Positions 26,573 through 39,630 are shown, counted from the stretch's first letter. The stretch: DNA of 64,000 bases from Comamonas odontotermitis (GCF_014207855.1 NZ_JACHKZ010000019.1:18711-82710), one strand, 5' to 3'. Notes: a model not told the origin generated them from the letters alone. Numbers and translations are program-made.

Positions 26573-28263
26573 GCTGCCACTCCTGCCTCTTGCCCTGTGC
26601 TCTGCGCGACCCTGCGCGCTGGTGTCGCCATCCACGGCAACGCAATGCGCACCTCCGTGCCCTGCTTTGGCACGCTGGCAATGGCAATACGGCCCTGGTG
26701 CCTTTGCACAATCGACTGGGCAATCGACAGGCCGATGCCTGTGCCATCCGCCCGGTGGTCGCGCGCGCGCCGTCCGCGCAAAAATCGCTCAAACACGCGC
26801 GGCAGTTCATCCGCATCAATGCCTATGCCCTCGTCACGCACCACCACTTCGATCTCGGGCTTCTCGCCTTCGCCTGCTCCCCTCTGCAGAGCAATGCGCA
26901 CCGTGCTGCCCCGCTCTGAATAGCGCACGGCATTGTCCAACACGATTACCAGCGCCTGGCGCAGCCGGTCCGCGTCCGCGTACACGGCCACGGAGCCGGT
27001 TGGCATGGCGGTGCCAGCATCGGCTCCATCATTGGTATTCCACACCACCCGTACGCCGTGCGGAGCCCCCAGCGCAGCGGCCTGATCTACCACGTCAGCC
27101 AGCAGATGACGCAGGTCCATCCAGGATGGGTGCATCACCAGTTGATCGGCCTCCGCCTTGGCAGTGAACAGCAGATCGTGGATGACACGGGTGAGCTGAT
27201 CCACCCCGCCTACGATGCGCCCAAGCGCCTGGCGATACTCTTCGGCCGGCCGGTCGCCTCCGCGCAGGGCAATCTCGGCTTCGCCGCGAATTGAGGTGGC
27301 GGGCGTGCGCAATTCGTGGCCCAGATCGGCAAACAGCTGGCGGCGGCGATGGTCCAGATGCTGCAAGGTCTGGTGCGCTGCACTCAACTCCTGGGTGCGC
27401 GCCTCTACCGCGTCTTCCAGCTCGCGCCGCGCCGCGTCTGCCCTCGCGCGGTGCTGCTGCAGCTCGGCAGCCATGGCATTGAAGTGCTGGGCCACACGGT
27501 CGAATTCATCCTTGGAGCCAGTGGCCACGCGATGATCCAGCGCCCCGGCCTGCAGAGCCTGCGTGCCTTGCAGCAAGCGGTCCAGTGGGCGCTGCAGCCG
27601 CCGCTTGAGGTTCAACGCCAGCACCACGGCCAGTACCAGCGTGACGACGGCCATGCCAATGGCCTGCACGCGCAGCGAATTCAGCCCGCGTTCGGTAGCG
27701 GCACGCGCTATCGGGACAGCAGCACGCTGGCGGGCAATGGCCCCCTTGATCAATTCGCGCAGATCGCGCCCGCGAGCCAAGTCGAACACCTGTGTCAATT
27801 CCGCCCAGAGCGCCGGGAAATCGGTGCCCTGGTCCAGCGGCACCAATTGCGCCAGCCTTGCCTCGACGGCCCGGATATTGTCATGCAGCAGCTCCGTCAC
27901 GCTCACGAGCTGGGGCACTTCGGGCGGCATGCGCACATTCTCGCGGTGCACCATTTCTGTCCATAAGGCCAGGTCGCGCCGTGCCAGGTCGTCCAGATTG
28001 GCGGCGCTGGTGTACATCGCATCCACCAGTCGATCACGCTGCTCGGGCTGGACGCCAGTGTTCATGAGGCGCTGCATGGCCCAGACTCGCAGGCGCTGCT
28101 TGTTGGCAGAAAGATCCAGCAGCTCGGCCTGGATATCGCTGGCAAGCCTGCTGTGCTGCGCATAGTCGTTGACGCGATTGGTTCCCCAGTACACAAAGGC
28201 GGCCTGGACGCACACCAAAGCTACCAGGGCAGCAAATGCCAGAGAAAGTCGAGCGCGGTACAT
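26569..28263 (-). CDS. Membrane sensor histidine kinase, partner of the OmpR-type regulator
   Basis: 564 residues from ATG 28263, which has GGAGGGG about 12 nt upstream; an in-frame GTG at 28290 is the alternative. An N-terminal membrane segment (LAFAALVALVCVQAAFVYWG) and a second one near residue 200 (AIGMAVVTLVLAVVLAL) enclose a periplasmic helical sensor domain of about 160 residues. Then come HAMP (RRLQRPLDRLL...HFNAMAAEL), a coiled-coil, HisKA with the phosphoacceptor His in FADLGHELRTPATSI, and HATPase_c (IVLDNAVRYSERG, DEGIGI, GTGIGLSIAQSIV). The signal is unknown. In the minus-strand order the kinase comes first and the regulator second. Confidence 0.9.
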   Translation of the reverse strand: MYRARLSLAFAALVALVCVQAAFVYWGTNRVNDYAQHSRLASDIQAELLDLSANKQRLRVWAMQRLMNTGVQPEQRDRLVDAMYTSAANLDDLARRDLALWTEMVHRENVRMPPEVPQLVSVTELLHDNIRAVEARLAQLVPLDQGTDFPALWAELTQVFDLARGRDLRELIKGAIARQRAAVPIARAATERGLNSLRVQAIGMAVVTLVLAVVLALNLKRRLQRPLDRLLQGTQALQAGALDHRVATGSKDEFDRVAQHFNAMAAELQQHRARADAARRELEDAVEARTQELSAAHQTLQHLDHRRRQLFADLGHELRTPATSIRGEAEIALRGGDRPAEEYRQALGRIVGGVDQLTRVIHDLLFTAKAEADQLVMHPSWMDLRHLLADVVDQAAALGAPHGVRVVWNTNDGADAGTAMPTGSVAVYADADRLRQALVIVLDNAVRYSERGSTVRIALQRGAGEGEKPEIEVVVRDEGIGIDADELPRVFERFLRGRRARDHRADGTGIGLSIAQSIVQRHQGRIAIASVPKQGTEVRIALPWMATPARRVAQSTGQEAGVAA

Positions 28264-28482
28264 GATGGGAAAACGCCCCTCCGCAATCACGGAGGGAAAT
28301 CAGGGCGTAGCTGACAGGTTCCAACAATCACCTGCCGAGACCGGACTGGAGCGGCCGCTGCATTGCACCTTCCTGACCACGGCTTGACCCGGGCATGGAG
28401 GCGGCGGCTCCGTCACAGGAACTTTAGCCTACCGATATGCAGTTTTCGGGAGCAAGCCCCATTGATTATTTTGAACTGCGAA

Positions 28483-28827
28483 CTATGCAGACAGGTGCAG
28501 CTTGTCGGAACGCCCGGCCAGTTCAGAGCCGCTTGTGACAGTGATCTTGTACTCTCCTACGGCCACACGGTCACCGGCATAGAGGACTTGCCGTTTGACG
28601 CGCACGCCATTGACGAATGTGCCGTTGGCACTGTCATGGTCTTCCACCGTCAAGATGCCGAGGTAGTAGGTAAAGGCGCCGTGGTCACGGCTGACACTGG
28701 GGTCTTCCAGTTGAATTCTGCAGCTTTGACCACGGCCGATCAATGTGCTGCCCCTCCCCAATGTGAGGGAGCCTGGAGACATTCTGGAGCGAGAACTGAT
28801 CTGGATTTTTGGAAGCACTTTAGACAC
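28483..28827 (-). CDS. Small stand-alone FHA-domain protein
   Basis: 114 residues, essentially one FHA domain: LIGRGQSCRIQLEDPSVSRDHGAFTY, then HDSANGTFVNGVRV and YAGDRVAVGEYKITV. All core residues for phosphothreonine binding (Gly-Arg, Ser-Arg-x-His, Asn-Gly) are present. The first codon is a GTG; the exact start is unsure because the ribosome site is weak. No membrane segment or second domain. No Ser/Thr kinase is adjacent; the T6SS FHA gene is 23 kb away. It lies between the two-component pair and the Fic relic, on the same strand, and its partner is unknown. Confidence 0.85.
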   Translation of the reverse strand: MSKVLPKIQISSRSRMSPGSLTLGRGSTLIGRGQSCRIQLEDPSVSRDHGAFTYYLGILTVEDHDSANGTFVNGVRVKRQVLYAGDRVAVGEYKITVTSGSELAGRSDKLHLSA

Positions 28828-29086
28828 CTGTCAAGTCATCAAAACCACAAAAAAATGGCCTCAGAGGTGCTAACACTTTCAGATAAGTAGGCCCGAGGTT
28901 GAAACGAAGCGAGGCCGCAATGGCGTGCCCGAGGCACACAAAGCGGAGGCTGCGAAGCACCGCGGTCGCGTTGGCAACTCTTTAATGGAAACAAAGCGTA
29001 ATTGTCCCGCATGGTGAAGGTTTTGATTGAGAACAATAGCAAACGCGCACATTGCAAAATTTCATGCTGCAGCGCCCTGTCAGCAG

Positions 29087-29765
29087 CTATTGCACGGGTG
29101 ATCCGCGTAATGCACGTAATGGGTGTATCGGATGCATTGCAGCTGCCTTCTGTCTGGCGAGCAGATCATGCCCCGCATCCACTTCTGCCTCTGGCCATAG
29201 TTTGGGAAAGAGAAAACGCAGCGCATGCTGGGGCATGCCAAAGCGCACCTTTCCTTGCGAACTGTCGCTTTTGAGCAGGCCACGCTTGATCAACGCGCCC
29301 AAGGCATCGGTTGCCATGCGGTCACCCAGGCCCAGCACCCTCGGCCACATCCCAGTCCTGTTCGGGCAGGCGGCCAAACAGTTCGCGGTGCAGATCCTGT
29401 ATGCCTGCCAAGCTGTAGAGAGCGCGCGCGCCCTCTTCGCCCTGATAGCGCTGCTCCAGCGCAGCTTCTGCCTCGATATGGGCAACAGCCAGACGCTGTT
29501 TGGCTGCCAGTTCTTTGTTCGCCGAGAAATCCCTGGACAAGGCCTGCTCGATCTCGTGTGGGCGGGTATGCAGGCCCTCGATGCGATTGGTGTAGTAGGA
29601 ATTCATGCTGCGCAGCAAGGTACGCAGCTCGGGCGGAATGCGTTTGCCCGCCAACGCAGTTGCAGCACGCGCCACGTCACCCACCCTGGAGAGCAAGGGC
29701 TCCATGGCACGGTCTGAGGGCATCAGGGGTTCAAACTGGTGGGGAGACGCATATAGCGCAACCAT
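29087..29765 (-). pseudogene. Fic-family protein relic lacking the catalytic core
   Basis: Two frames each read part of a typical Fic protein of about 370 residues. From 29765 to 29322 the frame gives the N-terminal helical region: RSMNSYYTNRIEGLHTRPHEIEQALSRDF, then LHRELFGRLPEQD, and then a stop. In a shifted frame, near 29345 down to 29087, the C-terminal winged-helix part follows: LGLGDRMATDALGALIKRGLLKSDS and VRFGMPQHALRFLFPKLWPEA. The central HPFxDGNGR Fic motif and about 180 residues are missing, so AMP-transfer activity is impossible. A deletion plus frameshift near 29335-29345 explains it. Working relatives transfer AMP to a target protein and regulate themselves through an inhibitory helix and the winged helix. 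Confidence 0.8.
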
Positions 29766-29963
29766 ATGCCAAATTTACATCATCATCAAATAATTGATTT
29801 CATTAGATAAAATATCAAAAATCAAAATAATATTGCCAAGTTTTTTGCCACGATAATTACTAGGTCGGCGCTATGTGTACAAACGCCCCCAGGTTGGTCG
29901 ATTCTGAGGGCATTGCCTGCAACGCTGCGCCCGCTACATCGCCCACCAGCTTCAACAACAAAA

Positions 29964-29987
29964 AAAGGCAGCCCGAGAGCTGCCTTT
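29964..29987 (-). terminator. Terminator of the pyruvate dehydrogenase operon
   Basis: Perfect 9-bp stem AAAGGCAGC/GCTGCCTTT with a 6-nt loop, followed by TTTTTTT on the minus strand. It starts 24 bp past the lpdA stop. Confidence 0.85.
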
Positions 29988-30010
29988 GGCATTGACGCAA
30001 ATCCGCCGAT

Positions 30011-31831
30011 TTACTTGCGAGCGGGCGGAACGTCCGTGCAAGTGCCGTGCGCCACTTCTGCCGCCATGCCGATGCTTTCGCCCAGTGTGGGGTGTGGGTG
30101 GATGGTCTTGCCGATGTCCACGGTGTCTGCGCCCATCTCGATGGCCAGGGCGATTTCACCAATCATGTCGCCAGCGTGCGTGCCGACGATACCGCCCCCC
30201 AGAATCCTGCCGTGGCCATGGGCCTCTGGCGAGTCATCGAACAGCAGCTTGGTGAAGCCTTCGTCACGGCCATTGGCAATGGCGCGGCCCGACGCTGCCC
30301 AGGGGAACAGGCCCTTCTTGACTTTGATGCCCTGCGCCTTGGCCTGGTCTTCGGTCAGACCCACCCATGCCACTTCGGGGTCGGTATAAGCCACGCTTGG
30401 GATCACGCGGGCATTGAAGGCGGCCGAGGCCAGCTCCTTGTTGCCCTGCAGTTCACCAGCGATGACTTCGGCGGCCACATGCGCTTCATGCACGGCCTTG
30501 TGTGCCAGCATGGGCTGGCCCACGATGTCGCCGATTGCGAAGATGTTGGGCACATTGGTGCGCATCTGGATGTCGACATTGATGAAGCCACGGTCGGTGA
30601 CGGACACTCCAGCGGCTTCGGCGCCGATCTTCTTGCCATTGGGCGTGCGGCCTACGGCCTGCAGCACCAGGTCGTATACCTGGGGCTCGGGCACGGTGAC
30701 GCCGTCCTTGGCGGGCTCGAAGCTGACCTTGATGCCTTCGGGCGTGGCCTCGGCACCCACGGTCTTGGTATTGACCATGATGTTGTCAAAGCGCGGCGCG
30801 TTCATCTTCTGCCAGACCTTGACCAGATCGCGGTCAGCGCCCTGCATCAGGCCGTCCATCATCTCCACCACATCCAGGCGTACGCCCAGCGTGCTATAGA
30901 CGGTGCCCATTTCCAGGCCGATGATGCCGCCGCCCAAGATCAGCATGCGCTTGGGCACGCTCTTCAAGGCCAGTGCGCCGGTCGAATCGACAATGCGCTC
31001 GTCCTTGGGCAGGAAAGGCAGATGCACGGCCTCGGAGCCTGCAGCGATGATGGCTTTCTTGAACTGCACGACTTTCTTGGTGCCGGTCTTCTCCTGGCCG
31101 TCGCCCGAGGTTTCCTGCACTTCGATGTGGTTGGCGCTCACAAAATTGCCATAGCCGCGTACGATGGTGACCTTGCGCATCTTGGCCATGCCTGCGAGGC
31201 CGCCGGTCAGCTTGCCGATCACTTTTTCCTTGTGGCCCCGCAAGGTATCGATATTGACCTTGGGCGCGCCGCCGTAGTCGATGCCCAGCGCAGCAAGGTG
31301 GCTGACCTCGTCCATGACCGCGGCCACGTGCAAGAGCGCCTTGGAAGGAATGCAGCCCACGTTCAGGCACACGCCGCCCAGCGTCTTGTAGCGCTCGATC
31401 AAAACGACCTTCAGACCCAGGTCTGCCGCGCGGAAAGCAGCAGAGTAGCCGCCAGGGCCACCGCCCAGCACCACCACGTCGCAGTCTTCATCGACTTGGC
31501 CGCTGTAGTTGCTTGCGATGGGGGCAGGAGCCGCTGGCGCTTGCGCTGCGGGCGCCGGAGCCGGTTGTGGTGCGGGTGCCGATGCGGCGCCCTCCGCCGC
31601 TTCCAACGACAGGATCACTGAGCCTTCGGCAACCTTGTCGCCGATCTTGACCTTGAGTTCCTTGACCACGCCAGCGTGGCTCGACGGGATTTCCATCGAG
31701 GCCTTGTCCGACTCCACGGTGATCAGCGACTGGTCCTTGGCGACGGTATCGCCAGGCTTTACCAGCAGTTCGATCACGCCCACTTCAGCGAAATCACCAA
31801 TGTCGGGGACTTTGATATCTACGATTGCCAT
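30011..31831 (-). CDS. lpdA: Dihydrolipoyl dehydrogenase (E3) with N-terminal lipoyl domain
   Basis: 606 residues. Residues 1-80 form a lipoyl domain with the lipoylated Lys in [12 protein letters not shown] Pro/Ala linker (about 85-115) leads to the flavoprotein: [17 protein letters not shown] (FAD), the redox disulfide [13 protein letters not shown], a second nucleotide site ([18 protein letters not shown]) and the C-terminal interface with [10 protein letters not shown], whose His is catalytic. E3 reoxidises dihydrolipoamide and passes electrons to NAD. It is the last gene of aceE-aceF-lpdA, 15 bp after aceF. E3 enzymes with their own lipoyl domain occur in beta- and some gammaproteobacteria. 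Confidence 0.96.
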   Translation of the reverse strand: MAIVDIKVPDIGDFAEVGVIELLVKPGDTVAKDQSLITVESDKASMEIPSSHAGVVKELKVKIGDKVAEGSVILSLEAAEGAASAPAPQPAPAPAAQAPAAPAPIASNYSGQVDEDCDVVVLGGGPGGYSAAFRAADLGLKVVLIERYKTLGGVCLNVGCIPSKALLHVAAVMDEVSHLAALGIDYGGAPKVNIDTLRGHKEKVIGKLTGGLAGMAKMRKVTIVRGYGNFVSANHIEVQETSGDGQEKTGTKKVVQFKKAIIAAGSEAVHLPFLPKDERIVDSTGALALKSVPKRMLILGGGIIGLEMGTVYSTLGVRLDVVEMMDGLMQGADRDLVKVWQKMNAPRFDNIMVNTKTVGAEATPEGIKVSFEPAKDGVTVPEPQVYDLVLQAVGRTPNGKKIGAEAAGVSVTDRGFINVDIQMRTNVPNIFAIGDIVGQPMLAHKAVHEAHVAAEVIAGELQGNKELASAAFNARVIPSVAYTDPEVAWVGLTEDQAKAQGIKVKKGLFPWAASGRAIANGRDEGFTKLLFDDSPEAHGHGRILGGGIVGTHAGDMIGEIALAIEMGADTVDIGKTIHPHPTLGESIGMAAEVAHGTCTDVPPARK

Positions 31832-31846
31832 AGTGTGCGTCTCCGA

Positions 31847-33508
31847 TTACAGGATGATGCGGCGGTAATCCGCCAGCACCTGGCCCAGATAGGCATTGAA
31901 GCGTGCGGCAGAGGCACCGTCGATGACGCGGTGGTCGTACGACAGCGACAGCGGCAGCATCAGGCGCGGCACGAACTGCTTGCCGTCCCACACCGGTTTG
32001 ATGGCCGATTTGGACAGGCCCAGAATGGCCACTTCCGGCGCGTTCACGATGGGCGTGAAGTGCGTGCCACCAATGCCACCCAGCGACGAGATGGAGATGC
32101 AGCCGCCTTGCATGTCGGCAGCGCCCAGCTTGCCGTCGCGCGCCTTCTTGGCCAGCTCGCCCATTTCTGCGCTGATCTGGATGATTCCCTTCTTGTCGGC
32201 ATCCTTGAGCACCGGCACGACCAAGCCATTGGGCGTGTCAGCGGCAAAGCCGATGTTGAAGTACTGCTTGTAGACGAGCGTGTCGCCGTCCAGGCTGGTG
32301 TTGAACTCAGGAAATTTCTTGAGTGCAGCAACCAGCGCCTTGATGACGAAGGCCAGCATGGTGACCTTGACGCCACTCTTCTCGTTTTCCTTGTTGGTGG
32401 AGACACGGAAGGCTTCGAGCTCGGTGATGTCCGCTTCGTCGTTGTTGGTGACGTGCGGGATCATGACCCAGTTGCGGTGCAGGTTGGCGCCCGAGATTTT
32501 CTTGATGCGCGACAAATCCTTGCGCTCCACGGCGCCGAACTTGCTGAAATCCACCTTCGGCCATGGCAGCAGGTCCATGCCTACGCCAGCGCCACCGGCA
32601 GGTGCCTTGGCAGCCTGGGCCTTGGTCTGCACGGCACCAGCCATCACCTGCTTGGTGAAGTTCTGCACGTCGTCCGCCGTGATGCGGCCCTTATTGCCCG
32701 AACCCTTGACCTCTTCCAGCGGCACGCCCAGTTCACGCGCAAACTTGCGCACCGAAGGCGACGCATACGGCAGGCTGCCGGTAGGCGCCACGGTCGGATT
32801 GTGTGCGGGCACAGCAGCGGCAGGTGCGGCGCTCGCGGGCGCTGCCTGCGAGGATGCCGGCGCCGCTGCAGGCGCTTCTGCCTTGGGGGCGGCCTGTGCA
32901 GGTGCTGCAGCAGCTGCGGGCGCAGTTGCCGTACTACCTTCGAGAACCGCCACCAGATCGCCCACGTTGACCTTGTCGCCGATCTTGATCTTGAGCTCCT
33001 TGACCACCCCGGCGGCGGGCGACGGGATTTCCATCGAAGCCTTGTCGGATTCCACGGTAAAGAGCGACTGCTCCTTGGTGACGGTGTCGCCCACCTTCAC
33101 CAGCAGCTCGATCACGGCCACATCCTTGAAGTCGCCAATGTCAGGGACGTTGACGTTGATGGGGCCCGACGCAGCAGGTGCTGCTGCGGGTGCGGGGGCC
33201 GGTGCAGCCTGCACAGGTGCTGCGGCCGGAGCCTGGGTAGCCGCTGCAGGTGCGGGTGCCGCAGCGCCACCGGCTGCTTCCATCTTGATGATGACCGAGC
33301 CCTCGGCAACCTTGTCGCCGATCTTGACGAGGATTTCCTTGACCACGCCTGCGTGGCTGGACGGAATCTCCATCGATGCCTTGTCGGACTCGACGGTGAT
33401 CAGCGACTGGTCCTTGGCGACAGTGTCGCCAGGCTTGACGAGCAGCTCGATCACGCCCACTTCTGCAAAGTCACCAATATCGGGAACTTGAATGTCAATC
33501 AATGCCAT
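31847..33508 (-). CDS. aceF: Pyruvate dehydrogenase E2, dihydrolipoyl acetyltransferase
   Basis: 553 residues. Two lipoyl domains, at about 1-80 and 120-200, each have the lipoyl-lysine motif [11 protein letters not shown], joined by Ala/Pro-rich linkers. A peripheral subunit-binding domain follows ([23 protein letters not shown], about 250-285). The C-terminal catalytic domain has the active site [15 protein letters not shown], with its catalytic His, and [22 protein letters not shown]2 moves acetyl groups from E1 to coenzyme A and forms the complex core. It lies 20 bp after aceE and 15 bp before lpdA. Its first lipoyl domain is nearly identical to that of lpdA, which suggests gene conversion or recent duplication. 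Confidence 0.97.
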   Translation of the reverse strand: MALIDIQVPDIGDFAEVGVIELLVKPGDTVAKDQSLITVESDKASMEIPSSHAGVVKEILVKIGDKVAEGSVIIKMEAAGGAAAPAPAAATQAPAAAPVQAAPAPAPAAAPAASGPINVNVPDIGDFKDVAVIELLVKVGDTVTKEQSLFTVESDKASMEIPSPAAGVVKELKIKIGDKVNVGDLVAVLEGSTATAPAAAAAPAQAAPKAEAPAAAPASSQAAPASAAPAAAVPAHNPTVAPTGSLPYASPSVRKFARELGVPLEEVKGSGNKGRITADDVQNFTKQVMAGAVQTKAQAAKAPAGGAGVGMDLLPWPKVDFSKFGAVERKDLSRIKKISGANLHRNWVMIPHVTNNDEADITELEAFRVSTNKENEKSGVKVTMLAFVIKALVAALKKFPEFNTSLDGDTLVYKQYFNIGFAADTPNGLVVPVLKDADKKGIIQISAEMGELAKKARDGKLGAADMQGGCISISSLGGIGGTHFTPIVNAPEVAILGLSKSAIKPVWDGKQFVPRLMLPLSLSYDHRVIDGASAARFNAYLGQVLADYRRIIL

Positions 33509-33528
33509 TGTGTTGTCTCCTGCTGGCT

Positions 33529-36234
<2,706 letters not shown>

Positions 36235-36441
36235 GCTATGCGTCTCCTTTGGATTGAACTATTGCGAATGACTTTGCCAGAGTTTCTCACATTTTCCGCA
36301 TATTTCAAATAGCGGTCTTCATTTTCATATTATGGAAAAATGCTGCAAACGCACAATTGACGGGCGTTTGCGCTGGCTGCAGACACCACGATACGCCAGT
36401 TTCAGACGGTGATTCGCCTGCCCTCGTCTACACTCTGGGCC
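36235..36441. promoter_or_regulatory. Divergent spacer between aceE and the PAS histidine kinase
   Basis: 207 bp holding the promoters of both divergent units. An AT-rich patch at 36295-36345 contains TTTTCATATTATGGAAAA, an imperfect palindrome with a TATTAT hexamer that could serve as -10 element and/or operator. No PdhR-type box was recognised. Confidence 0.45.
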
Positions 36442-38982
36442 ATGAATCCGAACGAGAGTTCCGTCGCCGAAACGGAAAACAGCCGCCCCAGCCTGGTCCA
36501 GATGTGGCGCACCTGGTGGAAGGGTTTGTCGCCTGCGCGACAGGATCGCTATGCATCGATTGCCCCGCTGGTGGCGGTCGTGATGTTTTTTATCGCCATC
36601 GTTGCAGCCTTTTGGTACCTGCGTATCGAAGAATTCGAGCGCGAGCGCGAATCCATGCGCCGTGATGTGGAATACGCCCAGCAGCGCATTCGCCTGCGCC
36701 TGTCCGAGCGGCAGGAGCAATTGATGCGTCTGGCGCGTGACGTAGGCAACCAGGACATCGACAAGAACGGCTTCAACGACCGTGCCGACACCATGATCAG
36801 CCAGTACGCCGAGCTGCAGGCGCTGAGCTGGCTGGACGCCAAGCGCCAGGTGCGCGCCACGCAGTTTGGGCCGAGCGTGGCCTCCGAAGACCTGCTGACC
36901 GTGGACGAAGTCATCAGCAAGAAGGAGTTGATCGACCTTTTTGATATGGCGCGCGACCTGCAGCAGCCGGTGTATTCGCAGCCGTTGTCTACCAAAGGCA
37001 GCTCGCCCATGCTGCTGCTAGAGGTGCCCGTCAGCCAGAAGGGGCGTTTTGGCGGCGTGCTGCTGGCGGAATTCTCCATCGACAACCTGCTGCGCTACGC
37101 CACGCCCACGGAAGTACTGGCGCGCTATGCCGTCACGCTCAAGGATGGCAATGGCACGACCATTGCCGGCACTCCGCTCGCCCCGCGCGCAGCGGCCCAG
37201 CGCCTGCTGCCCTGGCGCACCGTGCCCAATGAGTATGAGATCCCCATCGCACCGGTCGGCAACAGCCTCAAGCTGCGCGCCCAGGCCTACCACACCTCGC
37301 TGGGCCTGGTCAGCAACGGACTGTTCTGGCTGGTGGGTGTGCTCAGCTTCATGACGGCCTGGCTGCTGCTGGCCACCTGGCGCCACACACGCAAGCGCAT
37401 CCGCGCGCAGGAAGCGCTGCAGGGCGAGACCAATTTCCGCCGCGCCATGGAAAACAGCGTGCTCACCGGCATGCGCGCGCTCGATCTGCAGGGCCGCATC
37501 ACCTATGTGAACGCCGCGTTCTGCCAGATGACCGGCTGGAGCGAGGGCGAGCTGGTGGGAAAGATGCCGCCCTACCCCTATTGGCCCGAAGGCGACCAGA
37601 GCACCTACCACGACATGCTGATCGACGAGATGAGCGGCAAAGTCTTTCCCGGAGGCTTTCAGATGCGCGTGCGGCGCAAGAACGGCTCCATGTTCGAGGC
37701 GCGCCTTTATGTGTCGCCACTGATTGACGGCCACGGCCGCCAGACCGGCTGGATGACCTCGATGACCGACATCACCGAGCCCAACCGCATCCGCGAGCAG
37801 CTGTCCGCGTCGTATGAACGCTTCACCATCGTGCTTGAAGCGCTGGACGCCTCTGTGTCCGTAGCTCCACTGGGCAGCGCAGAACTGTTGTTTGCCAACA
37901 AGCTGTACCGCCAGTGGTTTGGCTCGCAGACCGTGGGCCACCTGCAACTTGTCGCCCAGGCCGGCGTGCTGCCCAGCAACAACCAGGCTTCCACCAGCCT
38001 GGACGACGAAGACGGCCTGATGGGCCTGCCCAGCGACGAAATCACCACCGCTGTGGCAGGCAACGCAGAAATCTACATTCCAGAGCTGGGCAAGTGGCTG
38101 GAAGTGCGCTCGCGCTACCTCAACTGGGTGGATGGGCGCCTGGCCCAGATGGTGATTGCCACCGACATCACCCAGCGCCGCCTGGCCGAAGAACAGGCCG
38201 CCCGCCAGGCCGAAAAAGCCGCCACCGTCAGCCGCCTGGTCACTATGGGAGAGATGGCCTCCAGCGTGGCGCACGAGCTGAACCAGCCGCTGTCAGCCAT
38301 CAGCAACTACTGCAGCGGCATGGTCTCGCGCATCAAGAACGGTACGCTGAGCGAAGAAGCACTGCTGGGCGCGCTGGAGAAGACCGCCCACCAGGCGCAG
38401 CGCGCCGGACAGGTGATCCACCGCATCCGTGCATTCGTCAAGCGCAGCGAGCCCAACCACGAACTCGCCGATGTGGCGGAGATCGTCAGCGAAGCGGTGG
38501 AACTGGGCTCCATCGAGCTCAAGCGCCACAACGTGCGTCTGTCGCACCATGTGGCCGCGCGCCTGCCCCAGATCCGGGTCGACAGCATCCTGATCGAACA
38601 GGTGCTGATCAATCTGATGAAGAATGGCGCCGAATCGATTGCCAATGCGGGCCGCCCTCCGCACCAGCGCATGGTGGAATTGCGTGTGGTGCCACGCAAG
38701 ATTGGCGACGCGGATGTGATAGAGTTTTCTGTTCAAGACACGGGGCGCGGCCTGTCACCCGAGGTTCTGGACAGATTGTTCCAGGCCTTCTTCTCTACCA
38801 AGAGCGAAGGCATGGGCATTGGCCTGAATCTTTGCCGCTCGATTGTGGAATCGCACCATGGCCGTATGCAGGCCGATAACATCTACAATGGCAACGAGGT
38901 GACGGGTTGTAAGTTCAGCTTCTGGATTCCGGTGGCCCGTGCTGCTGAATCTGCTGAATCGCCGGCGCGACAGCAATACTGA
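36442..38982 (+). CDS. PAS-domain sensor histidine kinase (FixL/TodS-like architecture)
   Basis: 846 residues from ATG 36442. Membrane segment 1 is near residue 45 (VVMFFIAIVAAFWYL); a periplasmic Cache-like region follows; membrane segment 2 is near residue 295 (GLFWLVGVLSFMTAWLLLATW). Cytoplasmic PAS 1 (about 330-460, with ITYVNAAFCQMTGWSEGELVG and a PAC motif) and a weaker PAS 2 (about 465-590) follow. The HisKA domain has VAHELNQPLSAI with phosphoacceptor His611; HATPase_c has LMKNGAESI, DTGRGL and GMGIGLNLCRSIV. Its response regulator lies 15 bp downstream. It is divergent from the pyruvate dehydrogenase operon, so control of that operon is plausible but unproven. Confidence 0.93.
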   Translation: MNPNESSVAETENSRPSLVQMWRTWWKGLSPARQDRYASIAPLVAVVMFFIAIVAAFWYLRIEEFERERESMRRDVEYAQQRIRLRLSERQEQLMRLARDVGNQDIDKNGFNDRADTMISQYAELQALSWLDAKRQVRATQFGPSVASEDLLTVDEVISKKELIDLFDMARDLQQPVYSQPLSTKGSSPMLLLEVPVSQKGRFGGVLLAEFSIDNLLRYATPTEVLARYAVTLKDGNGTTIAGTPLAPRAAAQRLLPWRTVPNEYEIPIAPVGNSLKLRAQAYHTSLGLVSNGLFWLVGVLSFMTAWLLLATWRHTRKRIRAQEALQGETNFRRAMENSVLTGMRALDLQGRITYVNAAFCQMTGWSEGELVGKMPPYPYWPEGDQSTYHDMLIDEMSGKVFPGGFQMRVRRKNGSMFEARLYVSPLIDGHGRQTGWMTSMTDITEPNRIREQLSASYERFTIVLEALDASVSVAPLGSAELLFANKLYRQWFGSQTVGHLQLVAQAGVLPSNNQASTSLDDEDGLMGLPSDEITTAVAGNAEIYIPELGKWLEVRSRYLNWVDGRLAQMVIATDITQRRLAEEQAARQAEKAATVSRLVTMGEMASSVAHELNQPLSAISNYCSGMVSRIKNGTLSEEALLGALEKTAHQAQRAGQVIHRIRAFVKRSEPNHELADVAEIVSEAVELGSIELKRHNVRLSHHVAARLPQIRVDSILIEQVLINLMKNGAESIANAGRPPHQRMVELRVVPRKIGDADVIEFSVQDTGRGLSPEVLDRLFQAFFSTKSEGMGIGLNLCRSIVESHHGRMQADNIYNGNEVTGCKFSFWIPVARAAESAESPARQQY

Positions 38983-38997
38983 TAGAAGGAATTGTGC

Positions 38998-39630
38998 ATG
39001 AGCTTGATCCCGAAGAAGGGCACGGTATACGTGGTGGATGACGACGAGGCAGTTCGTGATTCGCTGCAATGGCTGCTGGAGGGCAAGGACTACCGCGTAC
39101 GTTGCTTTGACTCTGCCGAGTCGTTCCTGGCGCGCTACGACCCACGCGAAGTGGCCTGTCTGATCGTGGATATCCGCATGGGCGGCATGAGCGGCCTGGA
39201 ACTGCAGGATCGCCTCATCGAAAACAAATCCCCGCTGCCAGTCGTCTTCATCACCGGCCACGGCGATGTGCCGATGGCCGTGGACACGATGAAAAAAGGC
39301 GCCATGGACTTCATCCAGAAGCCCTTTGACGAAGCCCATCTGGACTCCCTGGTCGAGCGCATGCTGGACAAGGCCCGCGACTCGTTCGCAGGCCACCAGC
39401 AGGCCGCAAGCCGCGATGCCCTGTTGGCCAAGCTCACCAGCCGCGAATCGCAAGTGCTGGAGCGCATCGTGGCCGGGCGCCTGAACAAGCAGATCGCCGA
39501 CGATCTGGGCATCAGCATCAAGACCGTTGAGGCGCACCGCGCCAACATCATGGAAAAGCTGGGCGCCAATACCGTGGCCGACCTGCTCAAGATTGCACTG
39601 GGATCGCAAGCGCCAGCCAAGGCATCGTGA
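38998..39630 (+). CDS. FixJ/NarL-type response regulator, partner of the PAS kinase
   Basis: 210 residues. The receiver domain has the acidic cluster at 14-16 and phosphoacceptor Asp58 in LIVDIRMGGMSG, then the conserved KPF. The C-terminal LuxR-type helix-turn-helix (about 140-205) has LTSRESQVLERIVAGRLNKQIADDLGISIKTVEAHRANIMEKLGA. This layout is that of FixJ and TodT. ATG 38998 follows AGAAGGA about 7 nt upstream. It is 15 bp behind the kinase stop. The target is unknown; the divergent aceE promoter and the downstream folD are candidates. Confidence 0.94.
   Translation: MSLIPKKGTVYVVDDDEAVRDSLQWLLEGKDYRVRCFDSAESFLARYDPREVACLIVDIRMGGMSGLELQDRLIENKSPLPVVFITGHGDVPMAVDTMKKGAMDFIQKPFDEAHLDSLVERMLDKARDSFAGHQQAASRDALLAKLTSRESQVLERIVAGRLNKQIADDLGISIKTVEAHRANIMEKLGANTVADLLKIALGSQAPAKAS

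Noticed and set aside
30047..31621. Long plus-strand frame antisense to lpdA
   Set aside because: His/Gln/Ala-rich composition without motifs; lpdA is clear on the other strand.
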